Origin: JBKEAJ01 sp047975005
GTDB taxonomy: Bacteria; Bacteroidota; Bacteroidia; Bacteroidales; Prolixibacteraceae
DNA: 22,738 nucleotides
NCBI GenBank assembly: GCA_047975005.1
Contig: JBKECW010000072.1
Coordinates: forward strand, 1-22,738
Direction: 5' to 3'
Shown here one piece after another: positions 15,128 through 22,738 of this stretch. Both the position numbers and the translations under genes were made by a program. A model generated the notes under the pieces. It saw only the letters and a program-made list of their open reading frames with translations, made no database searches and was not told the origin of the DNA. Position 1 is the first letter of the stretch. Each line of letters opens with the position of its first letter.

Positions 15128-16750
15128 TTAATCCCGTAAATTAGGATTTATATTTTGCTCTGATTGTGGGATAGGCCACACCTCTTGTCCTGCTTCGAAG
15201 GATCTGGTGTTTACGTACCATCTGTTGTAAGGATCCACCTGACCATCTTTTTTCTTAATTAGGCTTTGGTCTGAAACATAAACAGGTGAACCATACATAT
15301 CAATATTTAAACGTTCAACTGCAATTCCCCAACGGAAGAGATCCCATAGGCGAAGACCCTCGAATGCAAATTCTACCATGCGTTCTTTACGTATTATTTG
15401 GCGTAGTGTTGTCGGATCTGTATCAGTAATTTTTGGCATATTTACACGCTCTCTTACGGCATTGATTGTTAAATCAAGCAATGGCTGTGTGATGGAATTA
15501 CCAGCTTCCAGCTCGGCTTCTAAATACATCAGCAGAACATCAGCATAGCGGGCAATAGGTACTATTCCGCCGTAACTCGTTAGATTGCCCGTCCAGCTTT
15601 CATCAAAGTATTTACGAAGTAGATATCCAGTTTGAGTAACTTGTCCTGCTCCAAATTTGTCAGGAGAGCTGCTTTCCGGATTACAAATAAATTTAGTGCC
15701 CCTAAATGTAGATCCCTCATACATAAGAGTATAATCTAAACGAGGATCGCGGTTCTCTCCAAAATTGTCGGGATTAAATTGTGGGTCATCGTAGCTGAAT
15801 GGTGTGCCGTCCAGAAAATCATAAGACTCGAACAAAAGAGAGGTCGCATTGACAATACACCAGCCTCCATCCTTGATGGGAAAAGCATGCTGAGGAAGTC
15901 CATTACCTGCCAGATTATCTACATACTGTGTTGCAAAGATATGTTCAGAGCTGGTTTTACCTGTAGAATAAAATAGTGTTTGATAATCAGGATAAAGTGC
16001 GTTTTCTTCCCAGTCTATGATTTTTTTGCATGCTGCTGATGCAGCAGTGTAGTCCTTAGCCAACAAATTCGTTCTTGCCAAAAATACTAAAGCTGCTTGA
16101 GCGGGTGCTCGCCCGAGTTCTGAACTAAGTAAATCTTTTTGATGAGGTAGAATCTCTGCAATATCTGTCAACTCATCACTAATGAACTTGAGAATTTCAG
16201 CTCGTGGCGTTTTGCTTACAGTGTTTGCTTCATCCAATGTTATAACCTCTTTTACCAAAGGAACATCATGGAAAAATGAAGCTAAATAAAAATATTGACA
16301 GGCACGTATAAAACGAGCCTCCGCTTTCATCCTGTCAATATCGGGTGAAGCTCCGACCTGATCTATGTTGGCAAGAAAACGATTGCAAGCACTAATTCTT
16401 TTGAACGCTTTTTGATATAGGGCAGTTGAGTTGCCGTTGTTGGCTATAAGTCCGCCCGATGTTAGTTTTCCTATGGCGTTGTTAAACCCGCGACGGTCGT
16501 AGCCCATGTCTGAAACTCCGTCTAAAAGAACTGTTGCTCCGTATCCCCACCAGTCGCTGGGAGAGTATTCACAGCCATTGAATTTTATTTCTCCTCGATA
16601 TAGACCGACAATAGCTAGTTTGGCATTCTCCTCGCTAGTGAAAAAATCATCTTCTGCAAACGAGGTTAATGGATATCGATCCATGTCACATGTTGCTAAA
16701 AATGAAAGCAAAATGAATAATAAGGCGCTTTTGTATATTATTGATTTCAT
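15128..16750 (-). CDS. SusD/RagB-family surface glycan-binding lipoprotein
   Basis: The protein has 540 residues. The signal peptide ends at LATC (Cys21), a slightly unusual lipobox with Thr before Cys, followed by acidic DMD. The SusD N-terminal region includes DDFFTSEENAKLAIVGLY. TPR-like helices follow (KAEARFIRACQYFYLASFFHDVPLV, shown by AEARFIRA near 140). The C-terminal SusD domain has IRKERMVEFAFEGLRLWDLFRW (about 445-470) and ends VWPIPQSEQNINPNLRD. SusD proteins form the lid over the SusC transporter and help capture oligosaccharides. The gene starts 5 nt after the SusC stop, forming a standard susCD pair. The sequence alone does not name the glycan; the nearby exo-glycosidases suggest host-type fucosylated glycans. 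Confidence 0.93.
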   Translation of the reverse strand: MKSIIYKSALLFILLSFLATCDMDRYPLTSFAEDDFFTSEENAKLAIVGLYRGEIKFNGCEYSPSDWWGYGATVLLDGVSDMGYDRRGFNNAIGKLTSGGLIANNGNSTALYQKAFKRISACNRFLANIDQVGASPDIDRMKAEARFIRACQYFYLASFFHDVPLVKEVITLDEANTVSKTPRAEILKFISDELTDIAEILPHQKDLLSSELGRAPAQAALVFLARTNLLAKDYTAASAACKKIIDWEENALYPDYQTLFYSTGKTSSEHIFATQYVDNLAGNGLPQHAFPIKDGGWCIVNATSLLFESYDFLDGTPFSYDDPQFNPDNFGENRDPRLDYTLMYEGSTFRGTKFICNPESSSPDKFGAGQVTQTGYLLRKYFDESWTGNLTSYGGIVPIARYADVLLMYLEAELEAGNSITQPLLDLTINAVRERVNMPKITDTDPTTLRQIIRKERMVEFAFEGLRLWDLFRWGIAVERLNIDMYGSPVYVSDQSLIKKKDGQVDPYNRWYVNTRSFEAGQEVWPIPQSEQNINPNLRD

Positions 16751-16755
16751 GATAA

Positions 16756-19700
16756 TTAAAATTTTACGTTTAGTCCGAATGTGAAATTCTTTAAGAATGG
16801 ATAATAGCTCCCGTTGGTTGTTGTCTCAGGATCCCATCCCGGTGGATAGTTGTGCCATGTGTATAAGTTTTCACCCGAAAAATATAGTCGCACACTTGAA
16901 ATAGGTATGTTAGACATAATCTTCTGGGGGATAGTATATCCAAATTGAACTGTTTTTAATCGTAGATAGGAGGCATTCCTTACCCAGAAATCACTGGTTT
17001 GTGTATTTACTCCTGTAGCGTTGCCAAGATTAGCAATGCGAGGATAGTCGGGATAGCGCGTTGGATTGTCGGGATCAAATGCTCCGTCCATTTGCCATTT
17101 CTGAATATTTCCTTCTGCCCAAAGTGCCCAGCCGGCATTGCCACTGAGCATGCCCTTTACGCTTGCTACTCCTTGAAAGAAAAGTGTTAAATCAAACCCT
17201 TTGTATTCAGCATTTAGGTTTATGCCGTAGGTGTATTTAGGAATGCGAGAACCTAGATATACCCTGTCATAAGTGGCATCGACTTTCCCATCAGGAACTC
17301 CATCCGGACCGGAAATATCTACATAGCGGATATCGCCGGGCTGTGTTTTTGCTTGGGTAGCTCCCATTTTTGATTGGTCAGTGTGTGTAAACCAAGAGTC
17401 TATATCTGATTGGTCTAAAAATACGCCATCTGTAACATAGCCATAATACATTTGCAAGGGATAGCCTATAAACATATTGGAGCCATTCCCAACAAGTCCG
17501 TTTGATTGCTCTACATCTCCTACTCCCAATGTTTTTACTTCGTTATTAATAATTGATAGATTGGCACTTACTCCGTAGTGAAAGTTTTTGATATTGTTTT
17601 TATGTCCAAGCTCAAATTCCCAACCTCTATTTACTAATTCTCCAGTGTTTACTTCACTTAAATCTAGCCCAAATATTGATGAGACGCTAGCGTTGGGCTT
17701 ATATAGGATGTCGTAGGAATAACGATAGAAATATGAAGCATTAAACGACAGCAAACCGTTCCATAATATGCTTTCAAAGCCCCCGTCAACAGTTTGGGTA
17801 GTTTCCCACTTAAGATTCGGATCTGTATAGGTTGTCATAGCTGCTCCCTGCGAAAGTGTCTGCCCAAAGGGATAATTGTAAGCAGCTCCAAGATTATAGA
17901 CTGACTGATAAGCATAATTACCGATATTGTTGTTTCCTAGTATGCCTACAGAAGCTTTTAGTTTTAAGTTGTTTATGAAACTCAGACTTGCATTTTCTTT
18001 TATGAAATTTTCTTCAGACAAACGCCAGCCTAGTGCAGCTGAAGGGAAAAATCCATATCTTGCAGAAACAGGGAAACGAGACGAGCCGTCGTAGCGCATA
18101 GTTACCTCTGCTAAATATCTTTCGTCGTAATTGTATTGTGCACGACCAAAGAATGATTGGATTACCCAGTCGTTACCTCCTCCAGAGTTTGTTTGGTTTT
18201 CTGGAGAACCTGCTGTTAGATATGGATAATCATTGCTTGGAAAATTGTCTCGTGCCGCAGAAATATTTCTGTAAGTCTGGTCTTCCCATGAGTAGCCAAC
18301 TAAAACGTCTAAAGAGTGTTTCTCCTTAAAGACTTTTGCATAATTGGCTGTCCCCTGAAAGGATTTATAGGCTGTGTAGGCGGCGCTTTCTGATAATGTT
18401 GATGGTCCTAATACCTTAATACTATTGTCTATTTTTACAGGCAAGGTCGCTCTAAACGTTTTTCCTCGACTGTCGGTATAATTATATGCTCCTAGAGCAG
18501 TCAATGTTAGTTCTGGTATTGGTTTGTAATCAAATTGTACACTGGAGTTTAAGCGCATGGTTGGTGTCTCTCTAAAAGAGTTGGATGCCAACCAAGCTGC
18601 AGGTGTTCCCATGTTCTTTACCCCGGGTCCCCACGAACCATCACTAAGTACATTTGGTTTATAGCTAGGGAAACGTAGGCCTTGCTGAATGAGCCCCATC
18701 ATGCCTGATCCGTCCATTGAACCAGCTATGCCGGGTTCTTCTACCTTTGAGTTATCGCCTCTGAGGCGTGTGGTCATCTTGACTTTTTTGCTCAAATCGG
18801 ATGTTAGTGTTAGTCTACCGGTATAGCGAGAGTAGTTGTTGTTTGGCACTATCCCATTTTGACTCAAATATCCAAAAGATACAAAATATTGACTTTTTTG
18901 TGAGCCGCCATTTAGTGATAGCGAATGCCCTGTCTGAAACCCATTCCCACTGAATATGTCATCGACAAACTTCTCATTACCAAATACGTCTGGCATACTG
19001 CCATCTTTCATTGCCTGAATCTCTGAATCGGTGAAGCGGATCATGCCGTCAGCGATGTTCAATAAACGTGCGTAGTCCCACGAATCAACATACTCAGGTA
19101 GTGCTGTTGCGCTATTTACGCCTGCATATCCGTTGTAGGAGATGGATATTTTCCCTTCTTTCCCTTTTTTTGTTGTGACTAAGACTACCCCATTTGCTGC
19201 TCTTGCTCCATAAATCGCGGCAGTTGCAGCATCTTTTAAAACAGAAATACTCTCAATATCGTTGGGGTTTAAATCGGTCATATTGCCCGGGATACCATCA
19301 ATCAGAATTAGTGCGTCGGGTGTTGCTCCAAACGACCCGACTCCCCTCACTCTTATAGTTCCTGTTTGTTCTCCGGGGCGTCCTCCTGCTTGTGTAATAG
19401 TGACTCCTGTCATTTGTCCCGTCAAAGATGAAACAACCGACGATGATACTCTATTCTCTAATTTTTTCGAATCAACAGATGCTATAGAACCTACAACGTT
19501 AACTTTCTTCTGCGTTCCATATCCTACCACTACTACTTCTTCAAGACCTTGTACGTCGTCTTTTAATGTGATATCAATAGTGTTTTTTCCACTTACTGGT
19601 ATTTCTTGTGGTAGCATTCCCATAAAAGAGACATGTAAGATGGCATCTTCAGATACACTGACGGAAAACTTTCCGTCGACATCCGTAAGAGTGCCTTTTG

Positions 19701-19845
19701 TTGTACCTTTTTGAACTACTGTGGCACCCGGGATGCCGAGTCCACTTTCATCAGTAACCTTCCCGGTTACTGTTTTTTGTGCATAGACACTGCTCGCAAG
19801 CAGAGTTAAGCACATTACTAATAAAATAGAAGTAAATTTTCTCAT
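16756..19845 (-). CDS. SusC/RagA-family TonB-linked outer-membrane transporter
   Basis: The protein has 1029 residues, typical for SusC. The signal peptide ends at VYA (residue 22). A carboxypeptidase-D-regulatory-like domain covers about 24-95 (GKVTDESGLGIPGATVVQKG). The TonB box and linker are LEEVVVVGYGTQKK (101-114), and the plug covers about 115-240 (GTIRVRGVGSFG, LILIDGIPGNM, SISVLKDAATAAIYGARAANG). The barrel runs to FTFGLNVKF. It lacks the N-terminal STN domain, so it is not expected to signal through an ECF/anti-sigma pair. The transporter imports oligosaccharides into the periplasm, paired with the SusD encoded next. The leader upstream holds a bulged hairpin at 19895-19932. No promoter with a full TAnnTTTG box was found in the 507 bp upstream, so it may depend on an activator or on read-through from the lyase gene. 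Confidence 0.94.
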   Translation of the reverse strand: MRKFTSILLVMCLTLLASSVYAQKTVTGKVTDESGLGIPGATVVQKGTTKGTLTDVDGKFSVSVSEDAILHVSFMGMLPQEIPVSGKNTIDITLKDDVQGLEEVVVVGYGTQKKVNVVGSIASVDSKKLENRVSSSVVSSLTGQMTGVTITQAGGRPGEQTGTIRVRGVGSFGATPDALILIDGIPGNMTDLNPNDIESISVLKDAATAAIYGARAANGVVLVTTKKGKEGKISISYNGYAGVNSATALPEYVDSWDYARLLNIADGMIRFTDSEIQAMKDGSMPDVFGNEKFVDDIFSGNGFQTGHSLSLNGGSQKSQYFVSFGYLSQNGIVPNNNYSRYTGRLTLTSDLSKKVKMTTRLRGDNSKVEEPGIAGSMDGSGMMGLIQQGLRFPSYKPNVLSDGSWGPGVKNMGTPAAWLASNSFRETPTMRLNSSVQFDYKPIPELTLTALGAYNYTDSRGKTFRATLPVKIDNSIKVLGPSTLSESAAYTAYKSFQGTANYAKVFKEKHSLDVLVGYSWEDQTYRNISAARDNFPSNDYPYLTAGSPENQTNSGGGNDWVIQSFFGRAQYNYDERYLAEVTMRYDGSSRFPVSARYGFFPSAALGWRLSEENFIKENASLSFINNLKLKASVGILGNNNIGNYAYQSVYNLGAAYNYPFGQTLSQGAAMTTYTDPNLKWETTQTVDGGFESILWNGLLSFNASYFYRYSYDILYKPNASVSSIFGLDLSEVNTGELVNRGWEFELGHKNNIKNFHYGVSANLSIINNEVKTLGVGDVEQSNGLVGNGSNMFIGYPLQMYYGYVTDGVFLDQSDIDSWFTHTDQSKMGATQAKTQPGDIRYVDISGPDGVPDGKVDATYDRVYLGSRIPKYTYGINLNAEYKGFDLTLFFQGVASVKGMLSGNAGWALWAEGNIQKWQMDGAFDPDNPTRYPDYPRIANLGNATGVNTQTSDFWVRNASYLRLKTVQFGYTIPQKIMSNIPISSVRLYFSGENLYTWHNYPPGWDPETTTNGSYYPFLKNFTFGLNVKF

Positions 19846-20352
19846 AAAAACTACTGTTTAGAAATTAATGTTAAAGTGTTATTTTATATAGCGCCAGATG
19901 TATGGATATTCCGTTTCCATAGATACCATCTGACAGAGAGGAGTCTGCCTTTTAGTGTATTTAAGAAATATCTTAGCGAAAGAGAGTGTAAGAAAAAATC
20001 GTGATGAGGTTCCGTAGACTTGTGGAAGGAATTTATATTTTGCGAGGGGGTAATCCCCTTATTTATAGGCGATTGTATTGTGGGTGCGCTGATGAAAGAT
20101 ATGATGTTGTGGAACTGTAAAGTAATCATGCGAATTATATTAAGAGAAAAATTCACTTGCAGTATGTACCCTTCTTTTATAATGCTCTTTAATCCCATCG
20201 CTTTTATTAAGATTATAATTGGGGGCGCAATTTAGTGAATATATTTTGAATGCTCTAATGAAAAGACATTGTTTATTGATATTGAATTAATACAACCGGA
20301 GAGTAATAATATGATTATTTGTAGATTATAGCGAGGTAGAGACCTCCAACTT
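19846..20352. other. 507-bp gene-free gap upstream of susC
   Basis: I see no convincing gene here. A 104-codon minus-strand ORF (19884-20198) and a 71-codon plus-strand ORF (20020-20235) have no domain-like content. Short hairpins are present: AGGGG/CCCCT around GTAAT at 20045-20059, AATTG/CAATT near 20217-20231, and GAGGT/ACCTC at 20333-20346 just past the lyase stop. None has a T-run on the minus strand. The gap probably holds the susC control region and possibly a small RNA. Confidence 0.5.
19895..19932 (-). promoter_or_regulatory. Bulged inverted repeat in the susC leader
   Basis: CAGATG-TATGGA (19895-19906) pairs with TCCATA (19916-19921) and CATCTG (19927-19932). This gives 12 bp around a 9-nt loop, with a 5-nt bulge on one arm. 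It ends 50 nt before the susC start codon on the minus strand. It could be a leader RNA hairpin or a regulator site; no T-run follows, so it is not an obvious terminator. Confidence 0.35.
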
Positions 20353-22287
20353 TCATTTGTTATACACTTCAATTTGGTACTCTCCTTGTAGTTCTTGCTT
20401 CTTTGTCGTTAGAATCAAGAGATACAAATTATCTCCCCATACCTTTGATAACTTCGTGTCGTCTTGTGGAACAGTTACGATTTTGGCATCAAAAAGTTTT
20501 GGGTTGAAACTCATAAGTACTTGTTGCTTCTTGTTTTGTAGTACAATTTCTCCATTAGTCTGAATGTCAGGCTTAAATTGAGTCAGAAAATGTAGTTCAT
20601 TGGCTTGTGCTAACTCTTGCATCTTGAATTTGTCTTGAATGAGAAGCCCTCCATTTGCTTTCAGGGTGTAACTGCGTTGCCATGAGTCTACCTTGGCATC
20701 TTTGGGGTAGGCATCAGAAATATCTAATGAGAATTGATTTTTTTTGGCGTTGAAAGCAACATTTTTTGAGCGGTATTGACGACCAAACTTCTGAGCTTCT
20801 CCGTTTATCATTGGCAAATTGTGGTAATTACTCTGCATTGTCCATATAGAATATCGCTCGGAACTAAATGTCTGGCGAGTGTAGGTGCCTACTCCGGCAT
20901 CAATAAAGACAGGGCTTTCATCGAAAAAGAGTAGGAAACTACCCACGTCATTATGATTGTGGCTTTCGTTGTTGTAGCCTCCCTTGCCAGCAAAGAAGAA
21001 ACCGGCGTTATTGCGCATGTAGCAAACCTCAGTTTCGGGATACCATACATGGCTTGCTTGTGCAAGTGCTGGGTTTTCTTGTTTTAGCTCATCTATGTAG
21101 TAGAAACTTTCGAGAGTGCGGAACATATCTCGTCCTTTTGAAGGTGATGTTTTCTTGTCTCGTTGATATAAATATGCTCCAAAGCTTTTCATCGTTTGAC
21201 TATTTACGGCTTTGCCATAACGGAATATCAAATCCGCATCTCCTCCTCCCTTCGCAGAAGCATCAGCAAAATTCACTACCCACGAATTGCCGATATAAGA
21301 ATTGGCTATGTATTCACCTAGGTTTTTTATTATCGCTTGGTCGAATAGTGATATTTTTCCGTCAGTGGCATAAGATAGTATCTGAAGATAGTCGTAGAGC
21401 TTCCCTGCGGCATGTCCCCAGTATGAAGGTCCTTCTTCGCAAGCACCGTCCTCATTATTGTAGTTGATAAACCCATCGACCGAGTGCATGCTGCGATAAA
21501 CAGCTTCTGCAAGACGGTGCTTATCCTCCTCTAAAAGTAGAAAGCAAGTGAGAACATTGAAATTACACCAAGGATTCCAGTTGTTGACCATGGCATTGGG
21601 TTTGGCGTTTAGAGCTTGCCACCAAAAATCGCTGCGATTCATGTATGGGTCGAGAATGCGAGTTTGCAGATTTTCGCGTAGCCGTTTGCTGATAAGGGGC
21701 TGCACGCCGGCAATCTCGTCGTGTAGGAAATAGTAGGTCCATGCTAGAAATGAACCAAAATCACCGACTGTCAGGTCTATGATATTTTCTTTGTGGGAGG
21801 GTAGGGATGTCCTTTCTTTCTGGGCATACATGTGTGCCGACAATGCCCATGTTGTCATTTCGCAAGCCTGCCAAACCCCATTGGCAATTTGGTCTACAAA
21901 GCGTCCCTGTCCCTCTGCCAGCTCTGCTAAAACCAGTTTCTTGAGGGCTGCAATATTGGCGTTTAGCGGAGACTGCATTATGTCTCTATCGCCGCTACGC
22001 TCAAATTCCAGATAGTCAGTGGCTTTTATTACTCTCCATTCGTAGTCGAGTGTTTGCTCTCCTTGCTTGATTGTCTTAGCTTTATATTCTCCCAAGAGAG
22101 TGTCCCACCCTGCACGGTCTTTATATTCAGGATATCTTACCCATTCTTTCGGACTGAGCAATAGACTTTCGAGTTCTCTGATATTTGTGCTGTTTTGAAG
22201 TAAGTCTCTCTGTTCTCTTCCGTCGGTATATAAGAATAGGCTGATGAAAATGAAGGAAAACAATGTTTTTAATGCTATATATTTCAT
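20353..22287 (-). CDS. Heparinase II/III-like polysaccharide lyase candidate
   Basis: The protein has 644 residues with a signal peptide (residues about 1-22). An alpha-helical toroid domain lies about 30-390: VNNWNPWCNFN (Asn235/236 region), EDGACEEGPSYWGHAAGKLYD (GPSYWGH at 286-292, Tyr289). A beta-sandwich heparinase II/III-type domain lies about 410-640 with NNESHNHNDVGSFLLFF (439-455; His443 and His445), FIDAGVGTY and YHNLPMINGEAQ (His489). Families with this fold cleave uronic-acid polysaccharides by beta-elimination using Asn, Tyr and His; the residues named are candidates by position. The exact PL family and substrate are not clear to me; glycosaminoglycan and other uronate polymers are both possible. 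It follows a SusD gene at 22385 in the same direction with a strong hairpin between, so it belongs to a SusCD-type operon that starts beyond the window. Confidence 0.8.
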   Translation of the reverse strand: MKYIALKTLFSFIFISLFLYTDGREQRDLLQNSTNIRELESLLLSPKEWVRYPEYKDRAGWDTLLGEYKAKTIKQGEQTLDYEWRVIKATDYLEFERSGDRDIMQSPLNANIAALKKLVLAELAEGQGRFVDQIANGVWQACEMTTWALSAHMYAQKERTSLPSHKENIIDLTVGDFGSFLAWTYYFLHDEIAGVQPLISKRLRENLQTRILDPYMNRSDFWWQALNAKPNAMVNNWNPWCNFNVLTCFLLLEEDKHRLAEAVYRSMHSVDGFINYNNEDGACEEGPSYWGHAAGKLYDYLQILSYATDGKISLFDQAIIKNLGEYIANSYIGNSWVVNFADASAKGGGDADLIFRYGKAVNSQTMKSFGAYLYQRDKKTSPSKGRDMFRTLESFYYIDELKQENPALAQASHVWYPETEVCYMRNNAGFFFAGKGGYNNESHNHNDVGSFLLFFDESPVFIDAGVGTYTRQTFSSERYSIWTMQSNYHNLPMINGEAQKFGRQYRSKNVAFNAKKNQFSLDISDAYPKDAKVDSWQRSYTLKANGGLLIQDKFKMQELAQANELHFLTQFKPDIQTNGEIVLQNKKQQVLMSFNPKLFDAKIVTVPQDDTKLSKVWGDNLYLLILTTKKQELQGEYQIEVYNK

Positions 22288-22330
22288 AGGTCTCTGCTTT
22301 TATAAATGAATGCCCTAAGTTATACAATAG

Positions 22331-22360
22331 AACAGAGCCCTGCAAGTGCAGGGCTCTGTT
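22331..22360 (-). terminator. Hairpin between SusD and lyase genes
   Basis: AACAGAGCCCTGCA (22331-22344) and TGCAGGGCTCTGTT (22347-22360) pair perfectly over 14 bp with only AG between, so the working loop is larger. It lies 24 nt after the SusD stop and 43 nt before the lyase start. On the minus strand only a weak T-rich stretch follows (CTATTGT). It may be an attenuator or a processing/stability hairpin that sets the SusD to lyase ratio. Confidence 0.6.
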
Positions 22361-22384
22361 TATTATTTATTTTCAACTAAAACC

Positions 22385-22738
22385 TTAATCCCAATTTGGA
22401 TTCTGAGTGAGGTTCTCGTTTAGCCCGAGTTGAGTAATAGGTAAGGGCCATAAGTAGTGCTTTGCAGGGTCAAAACTTCTTTTCTCTGCGGGCTGTGCAA
22501 TAATAAAGCTATCAACCGTAAGCTCTAAATCTCCAGCACTTACATTTACATACTCTTCTGCATAGAAACGTGCACCATACACAGTCTCGGGGAGAACATC
22601 TTCAGCTATCTTCCAGCGCAAGATGTCGTCATAGCGGAATCCTTCCATTACTAATTCGCAGGCACGTTCGCGACGTATCTCCTCGCGCATATCAAGTCCA
22701 TTATCAGTGACGAAGCTATTTGTGAGATGTGGCATTTC
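22385..22738 (-). CDS. SusD/RagB-family lipoprotein, C-terminal part only
   Basis: The frame is open to the window edge and gives the last 117 residues. It shows the SusD C-terminal domain: EEIRRERACELVMEGFRYDD, ILRWKIAE, then HYLWPLPITQLGLNENLTQNPNWD at the end (the YLWP and NPNW motifs). The Met at 22735 is internal, since family members run for roughly 400 residues before it. It differs clearly from the SusD at 15128-16750, so a second SusC/SusD set lies upstream, outside this window. The heparinase-like gene follows it after a hairpin, which pairs this set with a polysaccharide lyase. Confidence 0.9.
   Translation of the reverse strand, partial: EMPHLTNSFVTDNGLDMREEIRRERACELVMEGFRYDDILRWKIAEDVLPETVYGARFYAEEYVNVSAGDLELTVDSFIIAQPAEKRSFDPAKHYLWPLPITQLGLNENLTQNPNWD

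Noticed and set aside
19884..20198. 104-codon minus-strand ORF upstream of susC
   Set aside because: Low-complexity composition without a domain or signal peptide, and it overlaps the bulged hairpin; more likely non-coding control DNA.
20333..20346. GAGGT/ACCTC hairpin as terminator of the lyase gene
   Set aside because: The stem is only 5 bp and no T-run follows on the minus strand, so it is too weak to call.
1..22738. CRISPR array, tRNA, rRNA or intact insertion sequence
   Set aside because: No regularly spaced direct repeats, no recognisable cloverleaf tRNA or ribosomal sequence, and no transposase-like protein were found on reading both strands.

Overview
This window looks like chromosomal DNA from a Bacteroidales bacterium (Bacteroides / Parabacteroides / Dysgonomonas type; the genus cannot be resolved by eye). 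The reasons are: two SusC/SusD-type nutrient-uptake gene sets, an HmuY-type haem lipoprotein, signal peptides ending in SQ or AQ, weak Shine-Dalgarno sites, and promoters of the Bacteroidetes -33 TTG / -7 TAnnTTTG form. No rRNA, tRNA, CRISPR array or intact insertion sequence was seen.

Region 1 (1-1947, minus strand): a small accessory block. A WYL-domain regulator (675-1574) is followed by an unrecognised small ORF (398-643) and a PD-(D/E)xK nuclease-family ORF that runs off the left edge (1-312). The nuclease starts almost directly at its catalytic core, and an in-frame stop precedes a further stop-free stretch, so the downstream part may be decayed or rearranged. This resembles a defence or accessory cassette, but that is inference.

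Region 2 (1948-6759, minus strand): an iron/haem acquisition locus. It holds an ECF sigma factor, an HmuY-like surface lipoprotein, an HmuR-like TonB-dependent receptor and a PepSY-type membrane protein that seems to have lost its C-terminus where it meets Region 1. hmuY has a clear promoter, and a strong intrinsic terminator lies between hmuY and hmuR, which should make hmuY more abundant than the receptor. The sigma-factor promoter sits so close to its start codon that the mRNA may be leaderless.

Region 3 (6760-15123, plus strand): three secreted exo-glycosidases. These are a propeller + GH29 alpha-L-fucosidase-like fusion, a GH2 beta-galactosidase and a GH20 beta-N-acetylhexosaminidase. 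Together they could trim Fuc, Gal and GlcNAc/GalNAc from host-type glycans. The first has a long leader that folds on paper as a three-way junction. A terminator and a new promoter separate GH2 from GH20.

Region 4 (15128-22738, minus strand): converging on Region 3 are a SusC/SusD pair (16756-19845, 15128-16750), preceded by a 507-bp gene-free gap, a heparinase II/III-like polysaccharide lyase candidate (20353-22287) and the C-terminal end of a second SusD (22385-22738). Regions 3 and 4 together look like a polysaccharide utilization locus. No dedicated PUL regulator (hybrid two-component, SusR or anti-sigma) lies in view.
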